Source: Kineosporia babensis (GTDB lineage Bacteria > Actinomycetota > Actinomycetes > Actinomycetales > Kineosporiaceae). Taken from it: a stretch of 64,000 nt of DNA. The DNA is taken from assembly GCF_021129305.1 (NCBI RefSeq), contig NZ_JAJOMB010000018.1, positions 143,318-207,317 on the forward strand, written 5' to 3'. Below, piece after piece: positions 8,942-18,442 of the stretch. Both the position numbers and the translations under genes were made by a program. The first letter of the stretch is position 1, and the number at the start of each line of letters is the position of its first letter. The notes beneath the pieces are model-generated. The model had not been told where the DNA came from, searched no databases, and saw nothing but the letters and a program-made list of their open reading frames with translations.

Positions 8942-10435
8942 ATGCAGGAGACGGCGCAGGCCGGGCGCCACGGGCCGACGGCCTGGTGGCGGATCCCGTC
9001 GCGCGATGCCAGCGAGGCTCGTGCTCGCTGGGTCGTGGCCATGACGGTCCTGGCCACCGCGTTCGTTTCGGCGCCGCCGCTGGTGGCCACGTCCGAAGCG
9101 CCGGTGTTGATGGCAGGAATCACCGCCGGCGTGGTGGGCTGTTTCGGCCTGGTCTATCACCGTGCCCGGGTGCCACTGGTGGTCGATGTCCTGCTCGCGC
9201 TCGCCTTCTTCGTGCTGCTGGGCCTGGCCGAGATTCCGATGCACGCGTTCGGGCTGGGATTTCAGGGCATCCTGCTGCTGAGCCTGCTCAGCAGCACCCG
9301 GGCGACCGTGGTCCGGGCGATCGTGTACCCCCTGGTCTTCCTGGCGGGGACGTTCTTCTGGGCCGAGCGGCAGGCGGTGGTGGACCAGCTGGTGCTTCAC
9401 GCGGCGCTTTTCGGCGGTCCGATCAACCTCCTGTGCGTGAGTTTCCTCGGCGCGCAGCTGGCCCTGTCACTGCGCGCGCTGGACGCGAACTCCCGCCGGC
9501 AGCGGCTGATCTCGGAAACTGGCAGCCAGCTGATCGGGATCACGGACGCGACCCGGATCACCAGGGTGGGCTGGCAGGCGCTGCACGCCCTCGCCGCCGA
9601 AACCCCTGGACTGCGCGTGGTCCCGGTGGAGCGGGTGCGGCCCGAGGACCAGCCCGGGCGGCTGATCACGTACGCGGCCGGTCCGTACCCGAACCTGCTG
9701 GTCTCCAGCGCGGTCGACCTGGACTCGCCCCAGCTGGAACAGGCCCTGACCGATCCGCTGGAGGACGGCAGCCGCTGGGTTGTCCTGAGCCGGGCCGAGA
9801 TGCCCACCTTCGTGGTCGGGGTGGGGCATTCCCGCGAGCCTGCCCGGGCCGTGCTCGACGCCGCCGAGAGCTTGATCAACCAGGTGGTGCTGGCCTACCG
9901 CAACAGTCTGGCGCACACCGATCTGCTGCAGCAGGCCCGCACCGATGCGCTGACCGGCCTGGCCAACCGGCAGGGCTTCACCGAGGTGACCGCCCAGCTG
10001 CTGGCCCGGCCCGAGCCGGTCCCGCTGACCATGATGTTCGTCGACCTGGACAACTTCAAGGCGGTCAACGACAACCTCGGTCATGCGGCCGGGGACGAGC
10101 TGCTGATCCGGGTCGGCGAATTACTGCGCAGCGTGGTGCGCGGTGCGGACGTGGTGGCCCGGCTGGGCGGGGACGAGTTCGCCCTGCTGCTGAACGGGGT
10201 CGATGCGCAGACCGGCCAGCGGGTCGCCGACCGGATCGTGCTCGGCGTCTCGACTTTCGCCGGTGACCCGGAGGGCCGGTACCGGATCGGGGCCAGCATC
10301 GGGATGGCTCATGCGCAGCCCGGCAGCGACCTTGCCGACCTGCTGATCCGGGCGGACGTGGCGATGTACCGGGCGAAGACCGCGGGCAAGGGGCGGGTGC
10401 AGTTGTGGCAGCCGGGCCTCACGGTCCCGGGGTGA
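8942..10435 (+). CDS. Membrane-anchored diguanylate cyclase (GGDEF)
   Basis: 497 residues from the ATG at 8942, which has GGGGGAG just upstream. The first 185 residues hold about six hydrophobic membrane segments. A soluble region of about 130 residues follows, then a GGDEF domain (from about 330) with intact active site RLGGDEFALL and the product-inhibition I-site RGAD placed five residues before it. Both features predict an active, feedback-inhibited enzyme making cyclic di-GMP from two GTP. The substrate-binding stretch DLDNFKAVNDNLGHAAGD is complete. No EAL domain is present. The gene is convergent with the mannosidase. Confidence 0.92.
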   Translation: MQETAQAGRHGPTAWWRIPSRDASEARARWVVAMTVLATAFVSAPPLVATSEAPVLMAGITAGVVGCFGLVYHRARVPLVVDVLLALAFFVLLGLAEIPMHAFGLGFQGILLLSLLSSTRATVVRAIVYPLVFLAGTFFWAERQAVVDQLVLHAALFGGPINLLCVSFLGAQLALSLRALDANSRRQRLISETGSQLIGITDATRITRVGWQALHALAAETPGLRVVPVERVRPEDQPGRLITYAAGPYPNLLVSSAVDLDSPQLEQALTDPLEDGSRWVVLSRAEMPTFVVGVGHSREPARAVLDAAESLINQVVLAYRNSLAHTDLLQQARTDALTGLANRQGFTEVTAQLLARPEPVPLTMMFVDLDNFKAVNDNLGHAAGDELLIRVGELLRSVVRGADVVARLGGDEFALLLNGVDAQTGQRVADRIVLGVSTFAGDPEGRYRIGASIGMAHAQPGSDLADLLIRADVAMYRAKTAGKGRVQLWQPGLTVPG

Positions 10436-10456
10436 GTTCAGGTCGGTGATTGAGGA

Positions 10457-10487
10457 CGGTTCGGGCACCCTTGCGGGGCCCGAACCG
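10457..10487. terminator. Bidirectional hairpin between convergent genes
   Basis: A perfect 10-bp stem, CGGTTCGGGC (10457-10466) with its complement (10478-10487), and an 11-nt loop sit between the 3' ends of the diguanylate cyclase and the mannosidase, and can serve both. Confidence 0.7.
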
Positions 10488-10504
10488 CTTGGCGGGGAAG
10501 TGAG

Positions 10505-13066
10505 TTATTGCGGCCTGGGTGGGGCGATGGACGGGCCGGCATAGGTACGTGGTTCCAGGCTGCTGGGGTCGAAGCCGAGGGGCAGGCCGCTGACCCGGAT
10601 GACGGCTTCCTCGGCGTCGCGCAGTTCGAGGTAGTTGGTGCTGAACCGGATACCGGGAACCACGCTCGGGACATGGACGAAGTAGGCGTACCCTCGGGCC
10701 CGGACGTGGACGTCTGCCTCGGTCGCGCTGCGTTCCTTGACCGACCAGTCCAGGGTGCCGTTCAGCGGCAGGTCCTTGATCTCGGCGAAGAAGAGCCGGT
10801 TGGTGGGAAAGCCGTCACCGGTGACCCGGGCGATCAGGGTGGGGTCGGCCGGCATGGCCGTGGACCAGACCATCCGGGACTCGCCCGCAGCCAGGTCGGC
10901 GCTGACCTTCTGCAGCGTCGCGATGGTGCCGCCGAAGTGCTCCAGGGTGACCAGCGCGGTGGTGCTGACAGCCCGGCCGGAGTTGGACAGCCACAGCTCC
11001 AGTCGCTCGTCGTGGTGCCGGAAACTGGCCAGCAGTGGGCTGAAGGCGCGCTGGGCGAAGTAGTAGCCGGCCTTGGGCACCAGGTCGTGGTCGATCACCG
11101 ACCAGCTGAAACCGGGCCAGACGTCGTTGTGCTGCCAGATCAGGGTTCCGCTGCAGTGCGGCTGACGCCGGCGGTAGTGCTCGATGCCGAACTTCAGGCC
11201 CTCGGCCTGGGAAGCCATGCTGGCGTGGATGTACTCGTGGATGTTCTGCGGGCGGCCGGTGACGATGTCCAGCACCGGGTTGTGCTTGTCCTTCGGGTGG
11301 TCCTTGTTGTGGGCGTCGAAGGCCGGGCTGTGCAGGGTGAGCTGCTCCTGCGGGATCCAGCGGGCCAGGGTGGCGTACTCAGGGGCGGCGTGGATGCCGA
11401 ACTCGCTGATGAACTTGCCGTTGTCCTCGGCGTAGCGGCGGTAGAGCCGGGCCTGGCCGACGTCGGGCAGATCGGGGGCGCCCATGCCGAACTCGGAGCC
11501 GTGCCAGACCTCCCAGGCGTGCCGGTCACCGTCGAGCTTGCCGTTCGGTGCGCGCACGCCCTCGCCGAGATCCTCGCCCCAGGGGCTGCCCGGCCAGTAC
11601 GGGGTGGTGCCGTCGAGCCGCTCGACCGTGGCAGGCAGGATCTGGTGGAAGAAGTGCCAGCCCCAGTCACCGGGGTCCTGGTTACCGAAGGTGTAGCCGT
11701 GCACCGGGTGGACCTCGTTGTTGCCGCACCACAGCGCCAGGCTCGGATGATTGCGCAGGCGCCGGACCTGGTACTCGGCCTCCAGCGTGACCTCGTGCTG
11801 AAGGGCGGCGTCCCCGCTGGGGTAGTCGATGCAGGCGAAGGCGAAGTCCTGCCAGACGAGTACCCCGGCCTGGTCGCAGGCCTGGTAGAACGCCTCGTCC
11901 TCGTAGATGCCGCCACCCCAGACCCGCAGCATGTTCATCCCGCCCTCACGAGCCAGCTGCACGAGCTGCTGGCGGCGGGAGGCGTCGACACTGCCGATGA
12001 GCTGGCTGGCGGGCAGCCAGTTGGCCCCGCGGGCGAACACCGGCACTCCGTTGAGCAGGAAGCGGAAGTAGTTGCCGCCCTCGTCGTCGGGCGAGCGATC
12101 CAGAGTCAGGGCGCGGATCCCGATCCGGTCCTCGACCTCGTCAAGGACATCGGAGCCCTCAAGCAGCGAGACCCTGACCTCGTACAGTGCGGGATTACCG
12201 AGGTCGTGCGTCCACCACAGCTCGGCGTCGGTGATTTCGCAAGTACTGAAAGCCTTTCCGTCCTGCACCGGAAGGACGAACCGCTGTACCGACCCGGAAG
12301 GTGCCGTCAGCGTCACGACCGCGGTCAGCGGTGAGTCGGCGGCGAAGGCCTCGACCTCCACCTCCAGGCCGAGCTGGGCCGTGGTTTCCTGCACGGAGAG
12401 TGTGCGGATGTGGTGGCCGAGCAGCCGGGCGCGGCGCTCGTGCCGGATCCGGACCGGCCGCCAGATCCCGATCGAGGGCACGCGCGGCCCGAAGTCCCAC
12501 CCCCAGCTGAACGCGGCCTTGCGGCGTTGGGTAGCCAGGGGCAGGACCGGGCTCGGAAGCCCTCCGCCGTCGGTCATCACGTCGGCGACGGTGAGTTCGA
12601 CACCAGGCGGGGCGTACTTCTCGATCAGTTTCCCGATCTGGTCCTGGGCGGCCTGGGGTACCGAGAGCCCGGCCAGCGGTGGGGAGAAGCGCAGAACGAG
12701 CCGGCCGGAGCGTCCGGTCACGTCGAACTCGGCCGGCCGGAACATGTTCTCGTGGTGGCCGAGCAGTTCGTCGTCCAGCCAGACGTCGACCACGGTGTCG
12801 AGTCCCTCGAAGACCAGCCGCACACGTTCGTCCGGGGCGGTGTCCAGACCGGGCAGCTCGGTGCGGAACCACCAGTCCCGATCTTCCACCCAGCGGACGT
12901 CCTGCTCGTTGCGGTCGTGGAACGGGTGACCGATCTGGCCTGCGGCCAGGAGGCTTTCGTGGACGCCGCCGGGAACGACCGCGGGTGCCCAGCCTTCGGG
13001 TGGTGGTATCGGGCCGCCGACCGGTCCCTGCGCGAACTCGAACGATGTGAGGTCCAGTGTCTGCAT
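10505..13066 (-). CDS. Beta-mannosidase, glycoside hydrolase family 2
   Basis: 853 residues, the usual length of GH2 beta-mannosidases. The order is an N-terminal sugar-binding jelly-roll domain (about 1-190), an immunoglobulin-like domain, and a TIM barrel from about 300. The barrel carries the GH2 hallmarks LRVWGGGIYEDEAFYQ, the acid/base Glu in LWCGNNEVHPVHG and the nucleophile Glu in ISEFGIHAAPEY. No signal peptide is seen, so the enzyme is probably cytoplasmic and hydrolyses imported beta-1,4-manno-oligosaccharides to mannose. It diverges from a TetR gene at 13171, its likely local regulator. Confidence 0.92.
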   Translation of the reverse strand: MQTLDLTSFEFAQGPVGGPIPPPEGWAPAVVPGGVHESLLAAGQIGHPFHDRNEQDVRWVEDRDWWFRTELPGLDTAPDERVRLVFEGLDTVVDVWLDDELLGHHENMFRPAEFDVTGRSGRLVLRFSPPLAGLSVPQAAQDQIGKLIEKYAPPGVELTVADVMTDGGGLPSPVLPLATQRRKAAFSWGWDFGPRVPSIGIWRPVRIRHERRARLLGHHIRTLSVQETTAQLGLEVEVEAFAADSPLTAVVTLTAPSGSVQRFVLPVQDGKAFSTCEITDAELWWTHDLGNPALYEVRVSLLEGSDVLDEVEDRIGIRALTLDRSPDDEGGNYFRFLLNGVPVFARGANWLPASQLIGSVDASRRQQLVQLAREGGMNMLRVWGGGIYEDEAFYQACDQAGVLVWQDFAFACIDYPSGDAALQHEVTLEAEYQVRRLRNHPSLALWCGNNEVHPVHGYTFGNQDPGDWGWHFFHQILPATVERLDGTTPYWPGSPWGEDLGEGVRAPNGKLDGDRHAWEVWHGSEFGMGAPDLPDVGQARLYRRYAEDNGKFISEFGIHAAPEYATLARWIPQEQLTLHSPAFDAHNKDHPKDKHNPVLDIVTGRPQNIHEYIHASMASQAEGLKFGIEHYRRRQPHCSGTLIWQHNDVWPGFSWSVIDHDLVPKAGYYFAQRAFSPLLASFRHHDERLELWLSNSGRAVSTTALVTLEHFGGTIATLQKVSADLAAGESRMVWSTAMPADPTLIARVTGDGFPTNRLFFAEIKDLPLNGTLDWSVKERSATEADVHVRARGYAYFVHVPSVVPGIRFSTNYLELRDAEEAVIRVSGLPLGFDPSSLEPRTYAGPSIAPPRPQ

Positions 13067-13170
13067 GAGGTGCGCAACTCCTTGGCTTGCCCGAATGGGG
13101 CATCCATCGAAACTCGAGTCGATAGGTCATGTCAATTGCGAGGATCTCTCATGTTGTAGAGTTTGTCGCC

Positions 13171-13785
13171 GTGGGACTACGAGAGATCAAGGCCAAGCGC
13201 ACTCGGGACACGCTGCACCAGACTGTGGTCGAGCTGGCCGAGCGGGACGGCTACGACGCGGTGACGGTCGAGCAGATCGCCGAGGTGGCGCAGATCAGCG
13301 TCGCCACCGTGTACCGCTACTTCCCTAACAAGGATGCGATCCTGCTGTACCCGCTGGCCGAGGGGATCCGGGGACTCACCGACAACCTCAACGCCCGCCC
13401 CGAGGACGAGCCGATCGGCCTGGCCCTGGGCCATGCGCTGCACGAACTCATGGAAGAGAGCTGGGACGCCGACGACCTGGTCCTGCGGCTGCGGGCCCAG
13501 CTGGACCTGGCCCCGGCACCCCGGGCCCGCCTGCTGGACATCTGGTACCAGGGCCGGGCTCTGCTGGAGGCGGCGATCGCGCGGCGCGCCGGGCTGGAGA
13601 AGGCCGACCTTCGGGTCGGCCTGGCGGCCGGAGTGACTCTGACCGTGCTCCAGATGGCGCTGGACGTGCACCGCGACCAGATGCCCGAGGCCCCGACGGC
13701 CCAGCTCGCGGACCATCTTCTCGATCTGCTGAACGCCTCGGACGCGCTGTTGCCCACTCGCCAGGAGGGCTCGGGCAAAAACTGA
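13171..13785 (+). CDS. TetR-family transcriptional regulator
   Basis: 204 residues from the GTG at 13171; the longer ATG start at 13129 adds 14 residues without family character. The N-terminal HTH (about 10-55; VTVEQIAEVAQISVATVYRYF) is clear, with a helical sensor domain behind it. The gene lies head to head with the mannosidase across 104 bp, which contain an imperfect palindrome around CTCGAG at 13112-13128, and is followed by an MFS exporter at 13967. It may control either neighbour; divergence favours the mannosidase. Confidence 0.88.
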   Translation: MGLREIKAKRTRDTLHQTVVELAERDGYDAVTVEQIAEVAQISVATVYRYFPNKDAILLYPLAEGIRGLTDNLNARPEDEPIGLALGHALHELMEESWDADDLVLRLRAQLDLAPAPRARLLDIWYQGRALLEAAIARRAGLEKADLRVGLAAGVTLTVLQMALDVHRDQMPEAPTAQLADHLLDLLNASDALLPTRQEGSGKN

Positions 13786-13966
13786 GAGGGTCTATCAGTT
13801 TGATCTGTTAGCCTGTTGTTCGTCGCCCGGTGCCGTTCGGTGGTCGGTGGCGGCCCGTTCGAAGTGGTTCCGGCTCTGTCCCGGCCCTTTTCGACCGCCC
13901 GGCGACGAGCCGGATGTGACGGTGCATCCCGCAGATCGATCCTTGTCCTTCCGATGAAGGAGACCC

Positions 13967-15463
13967 ATGTCCTCGATTCCGCACAACGGTGCCCCCGGCC
14001 CGTCCCCCGGCGACCTGGCCGCAGTCAGCGGGCGGCGCTGGTGGATTCTGGCCGTCGCTTGTCTCACCCAGCTGATGGTGGTGCTGGACGGCAGCATCGT
14101 GAACATCGCACTGCCCACGGCACAACAGGATCTCGGCTTCTCGGACGGCAATCGGCAGTGGGTGATCACCGGATATGCCCTGGTCTTCGGAGCGCTGCTG
14201 CTGGTCGGCGGACGGCTCGGAGATCTGCTCGGATGGCGGGCCACTTTTCTGACCGGGCTGGCGGGTTTCGCCGTGGCGTCCGCAATCGGCGGTGCAGCAA
14301 ACAGTTTCGGCATTCTTCTGGCCGCCCGGATCGGTCAGGGCGGGTTCGGGGCGTTGCTCGCGCCGGCGGCGCTGGCCTTGGTGACGTCCGCCTTCACCGA
14401 TACCCGGGAACGGCATCGGGCCTTCGCGTTGTTCAGCGCGGTCACCGGAGCCGGCGGGGCGATCGGCCTGGTTCTCGGCGGAGCCCTGGCCGAGTTCCTC
14501 TCCTGGCGCTGGTGCCTGTACGTGAACCTGCCCCTGGTCCTGATCGCCGCCGTCGGTGGCCTCTGGCTGCTGGAACGACAGCAGGCTGGTGAGCAGCCAC
14601 CGCTGGACCTGCGCGGCGCCCTGCTGAGCGTGACGGGTCTGGTGGCGCTGGTCTACGGCTTGTCCAACGCCGAAACGGCCGGCTGGAGCGATGGTTCGAC
14701 CCTGACCTGGATCTTCGTCGGGCTTGGCCTGCTGGCCGCCTTCGTCTGGGTACAGGCCCGGGTCGAGGCCCCGCTGCTGCCGCTGGGCATCGTGCTGGAC
14801 CGCAATCGCGGTGGCTCGCTGATCGCCCTGTCGGTCGCCGCTGCCGGTCTGTCCAGCCTCTTCCTGTTCCTGGTCTACTACCTGTCCACGATTCTCGGAT
14901 ACCGGCCCCTGACCACCGGCGTGGCCTTCCTGCCCCTGGTCGGCGCGATCGTGGTCGCGGCCCAGGCCGGGCCCTTCCTGATCGGCCAGGTCGGGCCCCG
15001 GGTGCCGGTGACCGCCGGCTTCCTGATCGCGTCGGTGAGTTTGTTCTCCTTCACCCGGCTCGGTCTGGCCAGTACCTACACCGGAGACGTCCTGCCCGGG
15101 CTCCTGCTGGTCGGTGCGGGGATCGGGTTGGTCATGGCTCCGGCGATCACCGCGGCGACCGATCGGGTCGAGCACGCGCACGCCGGGGTCGCCTCCGCCA
15201 CCGTCACCACGGTTCAGCAGGTCGGCTACTCCATCGGCACAGCGGTTTTCAGTGCGGTGGCGGCCGGTGCCGCCGACGAATACCTGTCGACCCGCACCGG
15301 ACACGATCCCCGGGTCGTGGCCCAGTCGCTGGTGGAGAGCTATACGGCCGCGTTCGGCTGCGCTGGCTGGATGTTCGTCCTCGGCGCCCTGGTCTGCTTT
15401 CTGGTGCTCCGGAGTGGGCCGCTGACCCGTGATCCGGACAGCCCGATCACCGTGGCCCACTGA
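13967..15463 (+). CDS. MFS drug/proton antiporter, DHA2 (14-TM) family
   Basis: 498 residues; the ATG at 13967 has AAGGAG five bases upstream. The N-terminal motif LDGSIVNIALPTAQQDLG is the DHA2 motif D1, GGRLGDLLGWR is motif A between helices 2 and 3, and GAGGAIGLVLGG is the antiporter motif C in helix 5. The hydropathy pattern fits 14 membrane helices. Family members (EmrB, QacA, LfrA) expel drugs, dyes or antibiotics. A membrane hydrolase follows 11 bp after its stop, so the two are probably co-transcribed. Confidence 0.9.
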   Translation: MSSIPHNGAPGPSPGDLAAVSGRRWWILAVACLTQLMVVLDGSIVNIALPTAQQDLGFSDGNRQWVITGYALVFGALLLVGGRLGDLLGWRATFLTGLAGFAVASAIGGAANSFGILLAARIGQGGFGALLAPAALALVTSAFTDTRERHRAFALFSAVTGAGGAIGLVLGGALAEFLSWRWCLYVNLPLVLIAAVGGLWLLERQQAGEQPPLDLRGALLSVTGLVALVYGLSNAETAGWSDGSTLTWIFVGLGLLAAFVWVQARVEAPLLPLGIVLDRNRGGSLIALSVAAAGLSSLFLFLVYYLSTILGYRPLTTGVAFLPLVGAIVVAAQAGPFLIGQVGPRVPVTAGFLIASVSLFSFTRLGLASTYTGDVLPGLLLVGAGIGLVMAPAITAATDRVEHAHAGVASATVTTVQQVGYSIGTAVFSAVAAGAADEYLSTRTGHDPRVVAQSLVESYTAAFGCAGWMFVLGALVCFLVLRSGPLTRDPDSPITVAH

Positions 15464-15474
15464 ACCGGCCAGCC

Positions 15475-16740
15475 GTGTCCTGGGCCGCGAAACTGCTCTC
15501 AGATCAACGGAGCTGTGCCTGGCGGTCGGTCCTGGCCGCGGGAGTGCTGGTGATCTCCCTTCCGCCGCAACTCCTGCCGCGGACCGGCCTGACCCAGGCT
15601 GTCGTGGGTGCCCTGGCGTTGCTGCAGGGGTATGTTCTGGCGATCATCGCTCAGGCCGGACTGCGCCGGAAGCGGTTATGGGCAAGAGAGTTTCTCGGTA
15701 GCAGCGTCCGGGTTCCGTGGCTGATGAGTGGTTTTCTGCTGCTCCTGGCCGCAGGCATCACGCACGGCCGGGCCCTGACCGCGAACCAACGTTATGGTCT
15801 TCCGGATCCGTCGGCCGGGCAGACCGTACTGGTCATGGTCGGGTCCGTGGCTCTGGCCGGGGGAGTGGTCCGGCTGACCGGGGTCCTGCGCCGCCGGTCC
15901 GGACGGACCCTTCTGGTGATGGTCGGCATGACCGCGCTGGGCCTTGGACACGTGGTGCCTGGGCGGATGAGCACGGCCGGAGACGACTTCCTGTCCGGCC
16001 TGCGCCCAGCCGCCGAGATCAGTTCGGTCACCGGCCGCGAAAGTTCCCAGCCGATCAGGGTCTACGTTCCGCTCAGAACCAGCGGGGCGGAAACTTCCGA
16101 TGCCCGCGCCTCGGAGGCAATCCGGCGTCTGCAAGCTGCGGGCGGTCTGAGCCGGCGGGCTGTTCTGGTGGTGGTGCCGACCGGATCCGGATGGGTGAAC
16201 CAGCGTGTGGTCGAGCGGGTCGAGGAGCTCTACCACGGCGATCTGGCCACGGTTGTGGTGCAGTACTCGGCGGCGCCCAGCTGGCTGGCCTTCCTTCGTG
16301 GCGGGGACGGGGTGGAGGACTCGGCCGCGGCCCTGACCAGGGCAGTAAGGGAACAGGCGAGTCAGCTTCCCCGGCGGGAGAGACCACTACTACTGGCCTA
16401 CGGCGAGAGTCTGGGCGCCGTAGGCCTGCTCCCGACCGCTCAGGGCGACCCGCTGGCCGGGATCGATGCGGCCCTGCTCACCGGCGTCCCCGGGCAACCG
16501 GTCCAGCCCCGTCCCGCGGTGACGGTGCTGAATCACAGCGATGATCCGATTCCCGGGCTGGCCCCGTCGTTTCCTTTGGGGCCCTCGCTCTCCGCTCTGG
16601 CCGATGCTGCCTCGGCCTTGGAAGTGCCAGTCGGGCACGGTCATCGGTACGGGGCCGAGACGGTGCACCGCTGGTGTCTCAGGATGCCCGTCGGCGTGTG
16701 CCCGGACCGCCGGCACCTGCGCCTGCCCGGACCTCCGTAG
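15475..16740 (+). CDS. Membrane-anchored alpha/beta-hydrolase (Abhydrolase_9 type)
   Basis: 421 residues from the GTG at 15475, 11 bp after the MFS gene. The first 165 residues form four to five membrane segments. The remainder is a hydrolase domain opening with QPIRVYVPL, then VLVVVPTGSGWVNQRVVERV, and a nucleophile elbow YGESLGAVG (Ser near 313). N-terminal membrane block plus GxGWV plus GESLG is the signature of the actinobacterial family usually called Abhydrolase_9, whose substrates are unknown. Its final residues are short compared with relatives, so the catalytic His region is not certain. Confidence 0.8.
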   Translation: MSWAAKLLSDQRSCAWRSVLAAGVLVISLPPQLLPRTGLTQAVVGALALLQGYVLAIIAQAGLRRKRLWAREFLGSSVRVPWLMSGFLLLLAAGITHGRALTANQRYGLPDPSAGQTVLVMVGSVALAGGVVRLTGVLRRRSGRTLLVMVGMTALGLGHVVPGRMSTAGDDFLSGLRPAAEISSVTGRESSQPIRVYVPLRTSGAETSDARASEAIRRLQAAGGLSRRAVLVVVPTGSGWVNQRVVERVEELYHGDLATVVVQYSAAPSWLAFLRGGDGVEDSAAALTRAVREQASQLPRRERPLLLAYGESLGAVGLLPTAQGDPLAGIDAALLTGVPGQPVQPRPAVTVLNHSDDPIPGLAPSFPLGPSLSALADAASALEVPVGHGHRYGAETVHRWCLRMPVGVCPDRRHLRLPGPP

Positions 16741-16743
16741 GAC

Positions 16744-17325
16744 TCAGGCCATCGTGGTGACCAGGTCCAGCAGGCAGTCGCGGCCGGCCTGGGCGTCCTG
16801 GTCGGTGAGGTACTGCACGACCAGACCGTCGTGGGCGGCGACGAAGGCCCGGGCCAGAGCCTGTGGTGTGCGGGTGAGTTCCTGACCGCAGTCCTGGGCC
16901 ACGGCAGCGATGATGCCGGCGATCGCCTCGTTGACCGACCGCTGGTGCTCCTGCAGCGAGGCCCGCAGGACCGGCTCGCGCAGAGCGGTCAGCGACAGTT
17001 CGGCGACGAGGTGGTGACGTTCCGGGGCGGAGGTCACCGACTCCCACAGCCGGTCGACGAAGAACCGCAGACCGGTGGCGAAGTCGGCCGCGGCCGGTGG
17101 TGCGGCGGCCTGGACGTCGGAGAGGATCTCCTGCGTCACCGCCAGCAGGACGGCCTTGTGCAACTCGTGCTTGCTGCCGAAGGCGTAGTGGATGGTCGCC
17201 TGTCCCACTCCCAGCTCGGTCGCCACTGCGCGGGTGGTGGCCGCGGCCACCCCTTCCCGCATCATCAGCTCGGTGGCCGCCCGGACCAACTGGGGGCGCC
17301 TCTCATTCACCGGGACATGCCGCAC
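16744..17325 (-). CDS. TetR-family regulator, second gene of an SDR-TetR operon
   Basis: About 193 residues if begun at the GTG at 17325; a GTG at 17310 is also possible, and the longest frame (from 17364) would overlap the SDR stop. The HTH is clear (RAVATELGVGQATIHYAFGSK), with a helical C-terminal domain (EREPVL-like helices, VAAHDGLVVQYLTD). It is transcribed after the SDR gene with a gap of about 35 bp. A perfect 16-bp palindrome stands ahead of the operon at 18251, which suggests autoregulation. Confidence 0.85.
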   Translation of the reverse strand: MRHVPVNERRPQLVRAATELMMREGVAAATTRAVATELGVGQATIHYAFGSKHELHKAVLLAVTQEILSDVQAAAPPAAADFATGLRFFVDRLWESVTSAPERHHLVAELSLTALREPVLRASLQEHQRSVNEAIAGIIAAVAQDCGQELTRTPQALARAFVAAHDGLVVQYLTDQDAQAGRDCLLDLVTTMA

Positions 17326-17360
17326 CTGCCCGAGAGTACGCGATCGGCCCGGGCCACCCC

Positions 17361-18197
17361 TCACCCGCGGCTCGAGGTGTGAGCGATCGCCTCAGTGATC
17401 GTCGTACCGGGGAAACCGACGCGGTCGATCAGCGGCTGGACCAGCCCCGGGGCCCGAGCCACCAGGGAAAGCCGGCGCGGCGTGGTGATTAGGCGGGCCC
17501 GGCGCTCGATGCCGGCCACGATGTCCCGCACGACCTGTTCCAGCGGAACCATCGTCCACAGCCCGTAGGGATCCTGGGAGTACAGCGTCCGGCCTGCCTG
17601 GTCACCGCGGGACTTCTCGGTCATCGGGGTCGGGAAGAAGGTCGGGTGCGCGCTGCCCACGTCGACCCCGAGATGGCGAACCTCCAGACGCAGGCTGTTG
17701 CACAGCGCCCAGACCCCGGCCTTGCTTGCGTTGTAAGGCGTCTGCAGCGGCGAGTGCACGAACGCGGCCATCGACGAGATCGCCAGCAGGTAGCCGTGGC
17801 GCTGCTGAACGTGCGGCAGAGCAGCCCGGAACGTGCGCCACACGCCGTTGAGGTTGATGTCGATCACGCGTTCGTACACATCCTCGTCGAGCGTGGACAG
17901 CGGAGCCATCGAGTCCACGCCCGCGTTGGCGACGACGACGTCGATCCGGCCGAAGTGCTCGGCCGCCGCGTTCATCGAGTTCTGCAGACCGGCGAGATCG
18001 GTGACGTCGGCGGGCCAGCCCCGCGCAAGGTTCGGCCCGGCGAGGTCGGTGCTCTGCCGTTCCAGCGCGCCGGCGTCCAGGTCGAGCAGGGCGAGGCGGG
18101 CTCCCCGGGCTCTCAGCGAACGGGCCAGTGCGGTGCCCAGCCCTCCGCTGGAACCGACGACCGCTACGACTTTCCCGGTGAGGCTCTGACCGCTCAT
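17361..18197 (-). CDS. Short-chain dehydrogenase/reductase
   Basis: 278 residues from the ATG at 18197, chosen for the AGGAG ten bases upstream. It has a classical SDR Rossmann fold: nucleotide-binding GSSGGLGTAL near residue 15, a DLDAG acidic turn favouring NAD, NAGVD near 90, and the catalytic Ser with YNASK near 150-165. The C-terminal stretch (LITTPRRLSLVARAPGLVQPLIDR) resembles membrane-associated SDRs of lipid metabolism. It forms an operon with the TetR gene downstream. Substrate not predictable. Confidence 0.88.
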   Translation of the reverse strand: MSGQSLTGKVVAVVGSSGGLGTALARSLRARGARLALLDLDAGALERQSTDLAGPNLARGWPADVTDLAGLQNSMNAAAEHFGRIDVVVANAGVDSMAPLSTLDEDVYERVIDINLNGVWRTFRAALPHVQQRHGYLLAISSMAAFVHSPLQTPYNASKAGVWALCNSLRLEVRHLGVDVGSAHPTFFPTPMTEKSRGDQAGRTLYSQDPYGLWTMVPLEQVVRDIVAGIERRARLITTPRRLSLVARAPGLVQPLIDRVGFPGTTITEAIAHTSSRG

Positions 18198-18250
18198 GAA
18201 TTCACTTCTCCTCAGGGTGATCCGGTGAGAGGCCCCAACTCTAGGCAAAC

Positions 18251-18266
18251 TTGTTCGATCGAACAA
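18251..18266. promoter_or_regulatory. 16-bp palindromic operator ahead of the SDR-TetR operon
   Basis: TTGTTCGATCGAACAA is a perfect palindrome 53 bp upstream of the SDR start codon. A related half-site (CGAACGAACAAG) and a small repeat CGACT-A-AGTCG follow at 18271-18292. Size and symmetry fit a TetR dimer site. The obvious binder is the TetR encoded at the end of the same operon. Confidence 0.72.
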
Positions 18267-18442
18267 TGCGAACGACTAAGTCGAACGAACAAGTTGTTTC
18301 GCCGGCCCATGGAAGGACGACCGTGGGCCGGTGAAGATCGACTGGGCAGATGTCGTGGTGCGGGCCGGGCGACTACGCGCAGCCGGCCCGGACGCGGTCA
18401 AGAAAGTGCACGGGGCAGGGGGCCACCGCTTCCGCTTCGCCC

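Noticed and set aside
10508..12334. 608-codon plus-strand frame within the mannosidase region
   Set aside because: Shadow frame of a clear GH2 enzyme on the other strand; the low-complexity Val/Gly/Ala-rich translation has no recognisable domain.
13808..15460. 550-codon minus-strand frame opposite the MFS exporter
   Set aside because: Antisense shadow; translation is dominated by Gly, Gln, Arg and Asp without hydrophobic segments, whereas the plus strand encodes a complete DHA2 transporter.
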